The position numbers were made by a program, and so were the translations under genes. From Candidatus Binatia bacterium (lineage in GTDB: Bacteria > Desulfobacterota > Binatia > UBA12015), in the NCBI GenBank assembly GCA_036563615.1, contig DATCMB010000013.1, positions 1-64,000 on the forward strand: DNA of 64,000 nucleotides, in the 5' to 3' direction. Below are positions 28,173 through 35,505 of this stretch, one piece after another. Within the stretch, counting starts at the first letter, position 1. The number at the start of each line of letters is the position of its first letter. The notes beneath the pieces are model-generated. The model saw only the letters and a list, made by a program, of their open reading frames with translations, searched no databases and was not told the origin of the DNA.

Positions 28173-29692
28173 TCTCGGGAGCTCTCGGTCTCGCTCCGCG
28201 CCGCGGGCGCGAAGTGCAGCACCACGTGCTCGGGCAGCTCGACGAGCTCGCCGCGCCCGGAGCGCGCGAGGCCGGCGAGCACCGGCGCGAGCGGCCCCTC
28301 GCGCCGCGCGACGATCGCGTCGAGCGGCGTCTTCTCGAGCATCGCGAAGAGCTCCTTGCGGCGGTGACGGCGGCTGATCGGCCGCAGGCTGTACACCGGG
28401 CGGTCGAGCATCAGCGCGTACACCGCGCCGACGTCGCCGCCGAGCGGTGCGTCGGCCGGAACCGTCGCGCGCAGGTGCTCGGTCGTCGCGCGCAGGCTCG
28501 CCCAGTGCTCGGGTCCGCGCGAGTGCTCGACCTCGAGGGGCAGCATCGCGATGCCGAGCACGACGAGCGCGCCGAGCAGCACCGCGTCGACGGCGCGCGC
28601 CGGCGCGATCTTCCGGCCGAGCCAGCGCAGCGTGTCGACCAGCGCGCCGAGCGCCAGCACCATGACCGGCAGCAGGAGCCGCACGGCCGCGACGTAGTAG
28701 CCGATCAGGACGGCGAGCGTGCCGAGCGCGAACCACTCCGGGCTCTCGCGCCTGCGCACGAGCGTCACGAGGAGCGCGCCGACACCGATCGCTCCCGCGA
28801 GCGGCGCCCAGGGCGACGGGCGGCGCGTCGTGCCGGCGCTCGCGAAGGTCGCGGCGTAGCCCGTCGCGTTGCGCTCGAGGCGCTCGAGCAGCAGCCCGAC
28901 GTCGACGAAGCTCGCCGTCGGATCGTTCGGGTCGCGCCGCAGAAACGCCGTCGTGTACGAGTACAGGTCGGGCGAGTCGTACTGCGACGCGTACGACGGC
29001 TCGAGCGCCCACGGCAGGTAGAGGAGGACGAAGAGCGCGCTCGGCGCCGCGAGCCGTCGCGCCGCGAAGCGCGCCGCGGGCTCGCGCGCGTCCGCGAAGA
29101 GCCAGCGCACCGCGCGCTCCGCGACGAAGGCCGGCAGCAGCACGAGGTTCGCCGTGCGGAAGTAGCACGCGAGCGCGATCGCGACGGCGACCACGGCGTC
29201 GCGCGCGAAGCCCGGTGCGGCGTTCGCCCAGCGCATGGCGAGCAGCGCGAGCAGCGCGAGCGCGAGTGCCGGCACGTCGGACATCACCTGGTTGGCGAGC
29301 GACTGCAGGAGCGGGTTCACCCACACGACGAGCGCGGTCGCGAAGGCGAGCGTCGTGCCGATGCGTGGCGCGAGCAGCAGGAAGAGCAGCACCACCGCCG
29401 CGACCGCGAACAGGCTCACGAACACGTTGAGCGCGAGGAAGTCGAAGCCGCGCCAGGCGACGAGCGGCGCGAGGGTCGAGCTGAAGCCGGGCGGCCGCAG
29501 ACGGAACGGCTCGCCCATCACCGTGTAGCCCTCGCCGTTCGCGAGCGAGCGCGCGGCGAGCAGGTAGCGCGCCGCGTCCGGCCGGTCGTCCCACCAGTCC
29601 TGCACGAGCCAGGGCAGGCTCGCCAGGGTCAGCAGCACGAGCGCCAGCGCGACGACCCAGGTGGAGCGCGCGGAGCGCCCGCCTCCGTCCAT
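28142..29692 (-). CDS. GT39/PMT-like membrane glycosyltransferase
   Basis: A 516-residue protein with about 10 hydrophobic segments and a soluble C-terminal third. Loop 1 has WWDDRPDAARYLLAARSLANG then FRLRPPGFS, a GT-C arrangement with acidic residues just before the amphipathic helix. Start ATG 29692 begins just upstream of TM1; the frame is open upstream but Arg-rich. It converges with the Cys-type sulfatase (31-bp overlap) and diverges from the next Thr-type hydrolase. It probably adds a sugar to a lipid- or protein-linked acceptor in the periplasm. Confidence 0.78.
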   Translation of the reverse strand: MDGGGRSARSTWVVALALVLLTLASLPWLVQDWWDDRPDAARYLLAARSLANGEGYTVMGEPFRLRPPGFSSTLAPLVAWRGFDFLALNVFVSLFAVAAVVLLFLLLAPRIGTTLAFATALVVWVNPLLQSLANQVMSDVPALALALLALLAMRWANAAPGFARDAVVAVAIALACYFRTANLVLLPAFVAERAVRWLFADAREPAARFAARRLAAPSALFVLLYLPWALEPSYASQYDSPDLYSYTTAFLRRDPNDPTASFVDVGLLLERLERNATGYAATFASAGTTRRPSPWAPLAGAIGVGALLVTLVRRRESPEWFALGTLAVLIGYYVAAVRLLLPVMVLALGALVDTLRWLGRKIAPARAVDAVLLGALVVLGIAMLPLEVEHSRGPEHWASLRATTEHLRATVPADAPLGGDVGAVYALMLDRPVYSLRPISRRHRRKELFAMLEKTPLDAIVARREGPLAPVLAGLARSGRGELVELPEHVVLHFAPAARSETESSRDQNVGSGDSS

Positions 29693-29877
29693 GCGCAGCG
29701 TTTGGAGAAGCGCGCCGCGCACGTCAAGGTGTGCACCGTGCGCGAGCGCGACGCGCGTCACGCGACGTCGGCTCGCGGGTCCGCGCGCGCGAAGCCCGCG
29801 CCCTGCACGTGCGCGGCGGCGACAGGTTGACAAGCTCGCGCGGGACCTGAATGCACCGTCGAGCGGAAGGATCCACC

Positions 29878-31404
29878 TTGCGAATCTGGAAGCTGCTTCT
29901 GCTGCCGGCCGCGATCGGCATTGCGCTGCTCGGCTGGCGTTGGGCGAGCACGCCCTCCCCTGCGCCCCAAGCGCCGCCCAACGTGTTGCTGGTCTCGATC
30001 GACTCGCTGCGCGCGGATCGCGTGCACGCGATGGGCAATCCGCACGAGACCTCGCCGACCATCGACGCGCTGGCGCGTGATGGCGTGCTGTTTCGCAACG
30101 CGGTCTCGTCGTCGTCGTGGACGATCCCCGCGCACATGACGCTGCTCACCGGGATGCTGCCGGGCGAGCACGGCGTGATCGCACCGACGCGCCAGCTCCG
30201 CGAGGACGTGGTGACGCTCGCCGACGCGTTCCGCGTCAACGGCTACGCCACCGCAGGCTTCGTCTCGGGCCCGACGGTGCGCGGGGTGTACGGCTTCGCC
30301 CAAGGCTTCGAAACCTACGACGACGACACCATCGTCGCGCCGAACCGGCTGCTGTCGCAAAAGGGCATCACGTCGCCGACCATCGCCGAGCTGGCCAGCG
30401 GCTGGCTCGAGCGCTGGCACGCGAGCGACGAGCGCAAGCCGTTCTTCCTGTTCCTCCACTGGTGGGACGTGCACTACGACTACGAGCCGCCCCCGCCCTA
30501 CGACCGCATGTTCGACCCGGACTACCGCGGGACGATCACCTCGGACGGCTTCGAGATGAACCCGGCGATCCATGCCGGCATGCCGGAGGAGGACCTCCAG
30601 CACCTGCTCGCGCTCTACGACGGCGAGCTGCGCTTCACCGACGAGCACATCGGGCGGGTGATCGCGCTGCTCGATCGCCTCGGCGTGCTCGACGACACGC
30701 TGGTCGTGGTGACCGCCGATCACGGCGACGAGTTCTTCGAGCACGGCGGCAAGGGCCACGGCCACACGCTGTTCGAGGAGGTCGTGCACATCCCGCTCGT
30801 CATCCGCTACCCGCGGCGCGTGCCGGCGGGTCAGGTGGTCGAGCGGCAGGTGCGCCTGGTCGACGTCGCGCCGACCGTCCTCGGTCTCGTCGGCGTGACG
30901 CCGCCGCCGGGCTTCGGCAGCCGGACGTCGTTCCCGGACGTCGGCGGGCGCGACCTCACGCCGTGGATCACCGACCCCGAGCGGATCGGCGACCTGCCCG
31001 ACCTGCCGGCGATCCTCGAGCTGCGCAAGGGGCTCATCGCGGTGCGTACCAACGAGCACAAGCTCATCGTGCACCTGAAGAACCACCACCCGCCGTACCT
31101 GTTCGACCTGGTCGCCGACCGCGCCGAGACCAAGAACCTCGCTTCCGACGACCCGTCGTCGCCGACCGCCGACGTGCAGGCGCGCTTGATGGAGCTGGTC
31201 ACGGGCTGGCGGCGCGAGATCCCCACGCTGCCGCGTGCGTACAAGCGGCTCACGCTCGAGCCCGAGCTGGAAAGGCGCCTCGAGGCGCTCGGCTACGTCA
31301 AGCCAAGGAGCAAGAGGCGCCAGCGTCGCAAGGCCGCCGCGACGCAACCGGCGCCGGAGGCGACGGCCGCGCCGACGCCTCCGAGTGCGCCGGCGCCTCA
31401 TTGA
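29878..31404 (+). CDS. Sulfatase-fold hydrolase, Thr-type, membrane-anchored
   Basis: A 508-residue protein from TTG 29878, which has AAGGA 7 nt upstream and begins directly with a signal anchor; ATG 29851 is an alternative. Metal motif VSIDSLRAD (Asp42); nucleophile site T-I-P-A-H (Thr82); TADHGDEFFEHGGKGHGH. ALGYV occurs here too, but 35-40 residues before the end, followed by a basic then Ala/Pro-rich tail. The tail lies opposite the end of the convergent GT39 gene (107-bp overlap), so it may be an extension acquired through stop loss. Active-site form as in the other Thr-type paralogues. Confidence 0.85.
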   Translation: MRIWKLLLLPAAIGIALLGWRWASTPSPAPQAPPNVLLVSIDSLRADRVHAMGNPHETSPTIDALARDGVLFRNAVSSSSWTIPAHMTLLTGMLPGEHGVIAPTRQLREDVVTLADAFRVNGYATAGFVSGPTVRGVYGFAQGFETYDDDTIVAPNRLLSQKGITSPTIAELASGWLERWHASDERKPFFLFLHWWDVHYDYEPPPPYDRMFDPDYRGTITSDGFEMNPAIHAGMPEEDLQHLLALYDGELRFTDEHIGRVIALLDRLGVLDDTLVVVTADHGDEFFEHGGKGHGHTLFEEVVHIPLVIRYPRRVPAGQVVERQVRLVDVAPTVLGLVGVTPPPGFGSRTSFPDVGGRDLTPWITDPERIGDLPDLPAILELRKGLIAVRTNEHKLIVHLKNHHPPYLFDLVADRAETKNLASDDPSSPTADVQARLMELVTGWRREIPTLPRAYKRLTLEPELERRLEALGYVKPRSKRRQRRKAAATQPAPEATAAPTPPSAPAPH

Positions 31405-33091
31405 ACTGCGCCGGAGACCGCCGTTTGCGTCGCCTGTCGCGACGACGTCGCCGGTCGTCGTCGCCGACGTGCGTCAAGCTCGAACGAACGACAGCGGCGG
31501 GATAGACGGCGATCGCATCGGGCCCGGTCCCGAGCTCGACCAAGGCGTCCCGGGGCGGCGGAAGCGACGACGCCCAGCGGCAGCGGCGCTGGCTTTGCCG
31601 GACGACCACCATCTCGATGGGAAGGTGCTCGAGCAGCGCGCGCACGTCGCTGGGCGCGCTCCGACAGCCGATCCAGTGGAAACCGGTCGAGGTCGTCAGC
31701 GCCGCGAGCCGCTGCGGAATCACCATCGCCACGAGCTTCGCGTTCCGATCGAGCCACGCCGCCGCCAGCACGTCGTGCGCCGGCGGTGGCGCAATCAGCT
31801 CGAGGACGCGGGAGCGACCGCCGCGCGAGCGCGGAAGCGCGCCGGCTGCGGGCAGCGCGATCACCACGAGCAGGATGCCGGCGACGAGCGCGCGCCAACG
31901 CGTCCGCGCCGCACGATCCCCCTGCGGCGCGAGCAAACCGTGCCCGACCACGGGGAGCGCGACCGCGACGAGCAGGATGAACGGCAGCCGGTGGCGCGCG
32001 TTCAGCAGCGGCGACAGGTGCCCGGGCAAGAGAGACCCCAAGCCCACGAGAACGACGGCGACGGCGAGGTCGGCCGAGCGCCCGGCGAGCGGCCAGCGCC
32101 CTGAAACGAGCCGCTGGCCCAAGGCAACGAGCGTCGCGAGCGGCACGGCGAGCGCCGCGATGCCGAACCTCGCGACGTACGACACCCGCGACGGCGCGCC
32201 CGGCAGGAAGCCGGCCGCGATGCTCGCGAGCGCGTCGCCGCCGAGGCTCACCGGCCCCGGCGGCAGCTCCGGTGTCTCGCGGTGCGCGGCGAAGTCGACG
32301 AGCAACGCGGGGTTGAGGTCACCGACGCGCGCCGCGAGGTGCACGATCCACGGCGCCAGCACCAGGGCGGCGCCGGCGAGAGCCCCGAGGACGCTCGCCA
32401 CGAAGCGCCGCTCGCGGCGTGCGGCGAGCGCGAGCGCCACGACGACGGCGGGAATGGCCGCGGCGAGCTGGTAGCGCGTGAGATACGCCCCGGCCGCAAG
32501 CGCGCCACACGCCACCGCCCAGCCGAGCGGACGCGTGCTTCCGAGCGCCCGCTCGAGCGCGAGCAGCGAGGCGAGCAGCATCGTGAACGCGAGCGGCTCG
32601 GTGAGCGGCTGGAGGGTGGCGTCGACGAAAGACCGGCTCGACGCGAGCAGCAGCACGGCGACGTGGCCGTAGGTCACCTCGAGCGGTCCGAGCGACGCAA
32701 GCACGTCCGCGCGTGGTCCGAAGCCACGCGCGAGCGCGTTCGCGAGCGCGTAGAGCAAGCTCAGCGCGACGGCCGCAAGGACGATCGGCAACGCAATCGC
32801 GGCGAGCTCGACGCCGATCAGCCGCCCGCCGAGACCGAGCACGAGAGGCCACAGCGGATACACCGTCGCGGGGCTCGGCAGCTCGCGCAGCCCCTGGTTG
32901 TGCATCGACACGCGGGTGACCAGGCCGTCGCCGTCTGCGACGTGGCGCGCGACGTGGACGTAGTAGCTGCCGTCGACGCCGAAGCCGCCGGGGATCGGGC
33001 GATCGCGAAGGACGACCGCGACGAACGTCGCGAGCAGCAGCGCCAGCAACAGCGCGCGCTGGATGCGGTGGCGACGTTGAGGCTCGTCCAT
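31298..33091 (-). CDS. GT39-like membrane glycosyltransferase
   Basis: A 597-residue polytopic protein with about 10-11 hydrophobic segments. Loop 1 has GFGVDGSYYVHVARHVADG, matching the Asp-containing GT-C motif. A soluble region follows the last TM. The final 50 residues are Arg-rich then Pro/Ala/Ser-rich and lie opposite the 3' end of the neighbouring hydrolase, so they may not be part of the folded enzyme. Start ATG 33091 is just before TM1 and faces the divergent PHP gene. Role inferred as sugar transfer from a polyprenyl-phosphate donor. Confidence 0.75.
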   Translation of the reverse strand: MDEPQRRHRIQRALLLALLLATFVAVVLRDRPIPGGFGVDGSYYVHVARHVADGDGLVTRVSMHNQGLRELPSPATVYPLWPLVLGLGGRLIGVELAAIALPIVLAAVALSLLYALANALARGFGPRADVLASLGPLEVTYGHVAVLLLASSRSFVDATLQPLTEPLAFTMLLASLLALERALGSTRPLGWAVACGALAAGAYLTRYQLAAAIPAVVVALALAARRERRFVASVLGALAGAALVLAPWIVHLAARVGDLNPALLVDFAAHRETPELPPGPVSLGGDALASIAAGFLPGAPSRVSYVARFGIAALAVPLATLVALGQRLVSGRWPLAGRSADLAVAVVLVGLGSLLPGHLSPLLNARHRLPFILLVAVALPVVGHGLLAPQGDRAARTRWRALVAGILLVVIALPAAGALPRSRGGRSRVLELIAPPPAHDVLAAAWLDRNAKLVAMVIPQRLAALTTSTGFHWIGCRSAPSDVRALLEHLPIEMVVVRQSQRRCRWASSLPPPRDALVELGTGPDAIAVYPAAVVRSSLTHVGDDDRRRRRDRRRKRRSPAQFNEAPAHSEASARPSPPAPVASRRPCDAGASCSLA

Positions 33092-33155
33092 GCCCCTGGT
33101 AACCAAAGCGCCTCGCCGGCTCGTCGCGCGAGGGCGAAACGAGCGGGCGAGTGTA

Positions 33156-35198
33156 ATGCACCGACGCCCCCCGGTCACACGAGCGACCGTGTACGAGACG
33201 TTTTGCAAGAACGGTCCCCGTGGCCGTCGAGACCGCACCCGACGCGGCGCTTCACGGCCGCGAGCGTGTGTCGCCGTGCTCGCGCTGCTGCTCGTCGCGT
33301 GCGCGTCGAGCGCGTGCCGCGACCGCGCCGAGGAGCCGGCGGCGACAGCCACGGTCGCAGCGACGGCGGCCGCACCCGCGGCCGCGGCGACGGCGACCAC
33401 GACGGCGATCTCGCCGGCGACCGCGCCGGGCGCGTCCGCAGAGGACGGCGAGCGCCCGTACTCCGTGCAGCTCCACGTGCACGGCTCGTTCAGCGAGGGC
33501 ATCGGCAGCATCGACTCGCACAGCTACGAGGCGACCGACGTCGGCGCGGACGTCATCTGGTGGAGCGACCACGACTTCCGCATCGCGACCTGGGGCCACG
33601 TCTCGACCTTCGGCTTCGAGGACTGGAGCGAGGACATGCCCGAAGCCGGGCTGCCGGGACGGCGGCGGCGCAAGGGCGCGCGGGAGCGCAAGAAGCAGCT
33701 CGTGCCGCTCGGCGGCACGACGATGCTCGAGGGCACGGAGGAGTTCGTCACCGACGAGCCGCGCGAGGGCGCGAAGAGCCTGCGCGTCGAGACGACGAAC
33801 GAGAGCGACGACTTCGTCGGACGGCGCTACGCGCTCACCGCGGATCGCGGGCTCTTCAAGCGGCCGCTCGCCTCCGAGGTGACGCTCGAGCTGTCGGTGC
33901 TGCCGGAAGCGCTCGGCGAGGATGCGCGCGCGGTGATCGACATCACGCTCTCCGAGCACCCGCCGCGCGAGGGGCTGCCGTTCACGGTCTACCACCTGCG
34001 CTACGTGCTCGGCGGCGACACCGAGCAGCCGTACCGCGACGGCACGACCTTCGTCGTGCCGGTGCCGTGGCGTCCCGGCGAGTGGAACGACCTCGCGCTG
34101 CCGGTGAGCCGCGACGCCGTGCGCGGCTTCCCGTTCATTCACGGCGAGGACAACAGCTTGAGCGCCATCGTGCTCGGCGTCGAGGCGCGCCGCGGCGCGA
34201 CCGCGCGCGTCCGCTTCGACGACCTGCGCATCCAGCAGGAGCTGAGCGGCACGGCCGCCTTCGAGCGTCAGGGGCGCCTGATCGACGAGGTCGCACGCGA
34301 CTACCCGAAGCTGCGCCAGCTCCAGGGCGTCGAGCTGTCGTGGCTCGGACACCACCTGAACGAGTTCAGCGTCGACACCCGGCTCGTCGACTACGAGCGC
34401 ATCCGACAGGAGCTGCCGCCGCCGGGTGACGAGAGCTGGCGCATGCGCTTGACGCGTCGTCTGATCGAAGACGTCCACGCGCGCGGCGGGCTCGTCTCCT
34501 ACAACCACATGTTCGGCGCCATGATGGAGGGCGCCAGGCCGCACGCGACGCGCGAGGAAGTGCTCGACGAGCTGGTCGCGAACGAGGCGTACGGCGCCGA
34601 CATCCTCGAGGTCGGCTACCGCGACCGCGGCGGCCACCCGCTCGCCGACCACCTCTGGGTGTGGGACCAGCTCGCGCAGCACGGGCTGTTCCTGGTCGGC
34701 ACCGGCGTCAGCGACTCGCACGGCGGCCCCGATCAGCGCTGGCGCACCGACGCCAACAACTTCGTGAGCTGGATCTACGCGCGCTCGCCGGAGAAGGCGG
34801 ACCTCCTCGAAGGCCTGCGCGCGGGCCGCGTGTTCTTCGGCGACCTCGTGCTGTTCGACGGCTCGCTCGACCTGATCACCAAGGGCGGCGCGCGCATGGG
34901 CCAGATCGTCGTCACCGACGCGCCGAGCGAGGTGGTGCAGGTGCGGATCGACGGTCTCGCGGTCGGCGACGACGTCCGCCTGATCGTCTCCGGCAACGAG
35001 GCGGCGCGCTGGAGCGCGACGACGCCGCTGCTCGTCGAGCCGTACGAGGTCACGCTCGACGAGACGCGGCCGACGGTGGTGCGCGTCGAGGTGTTCACCG
35101 CCGACGGCAAGGCCAAGGTGTTCAGCAACCCGATCACCTTCGTGCGCGAGCCGCCGGCGGGCGAGCGGCTCGGGGCGCGGCTCGTCGACCTGCGCTGA
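33156..35198 (+). CDS. PHP-type metal-dependent hydrolase with an inserted beta-rich domain, exported
   Basis: About 680 residues; ATG 33156 is the best start, giving a signal region ending in LLLVACASSAC (probable lipoprotein), then a 40-residue Ala/Thr linker. PHP motifs are split: LHVHGSFSEG and WWSDHDF come near residues 105-140, while SYNHMFG and VSDSHGG come near 450-530. The roughly 250 residues between include a beta-strand-rich section (about 185-375) that looks like a carbohydrate-binding-type sandwich. The C-terminus (about 580-680) is another beta domain. PHP proteins are phosphoesterases or metal-dependent hydrolases. An envelope location fits the neighbouring glycan genes. The substrate is unknown. 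Confidence 0.72.
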   Translation: MHRRPPVTRATVYETFCKNGPRGRRDRTRRGASRPRACVAVLALLLVACASSACRDRAEEPAATATVAATAAAPAAAATATTTAISPATAPGASAEDGERPYSVQLHVHGSFSEGIGSIDSHSYEATDVGADVIWWSDHDFRIATWGHVSTFGFEDWSEDMPEAGLPGRRRRKGARERKKQLVPLGGTTMLEGTEEFVTDEPREGAKSLRVETTNESDDFVGRRYALTADRGLFKRPLASEVTLELSVLPEALGEDARAVIDITLSEHPPREGLPFTVYHLRYVLGGDTEQPYRDGTTFVVPVPWRPGEWNDLALPVSRDAVRGFPFIHGEDNSLSAIVLGVEARRGATARVRFDDLRIQQELSGTAAFERQGRLIDEVARDYPKLRQLQGVELSWLGHHLNEFSVDTRLVDYERIRQELPPPGDESWRMRLTRRLIEDVHARGGLVSYNHMFGAMMEGARPHATREEVLDELVANEAYGADILEVGYRDRGGHPLADHLWVWDQLAQHGLFLVGTGVSDSHGGPDQRWRTDANNFVSWIYARSPEKADLLEGLRAGRVFFGDLVLFDGSLDLITKGGARMGQIVVTDAPSEVVQVRIDGLAVGDDVRLIVSGNEAARWSATTPLLVEPYEVTLDETRPTVVRVEVFTADGKAKVFSNPITFVREPPAGERLGARLVDLR

Positions 35199-35199
35199 G

Positions 35200-35217
35200 G
35201 CGCCGCGACGGCGGCGC
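35200..35217 (+). terminator. GC hairpin after the PHP gene
   Basis: GCGCCGC (35200-35206) and GCGGCGC (35211-35217) form a perfect 7-bp stem with a GACG loop, starting two bases after the stop codon. GCTTCT follows, a weak U-rich tail. The next 288 bp up to the kinase gene hold nothing else I can identify. Confidence 0.45.
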
Positions 35218-35505
35218 GCTTCTGCAGCGCCGCCAGAGTCTCCAGCCCCGCCGTCCATCGCATCGCGGCGACCATCTGGCAGTTGCCACAGCAAGAGCGA
35301 TGACGCGCGTGGGATTGCTTGACGGCGTCGCTGGGGCGACTGGCGCCGCCGCATCCTCGTCGGGGAGCGTCGTGGGCTCGCGCTTCTCGACGTCCGGTCG
35401 AGGCGTCCCGACGCGTGCTCTCGCCTTTGCGGACCGGACGTGGCGCGGCCCTGCGGCCCCCCGCGAACGCTCAAGAAACGGCCCCATCAGGCCGATGTGA
35501 GGGCG

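Noticed and set aside
29827..29855. TTGACA at 29827 as promoter of the Thr-type hydrolase
   Set aside because: No acceptable -10 box at 16-18 bp; kept only as a thought, not as a feature.
1790..35198. Island as a polyketide/NRPS or standard O-antigen/capsule cluster
   Set aside because: No synthase modules, Wzx/Wzy, ABC exporter or nucleotide-sugar synthesis genes are present.
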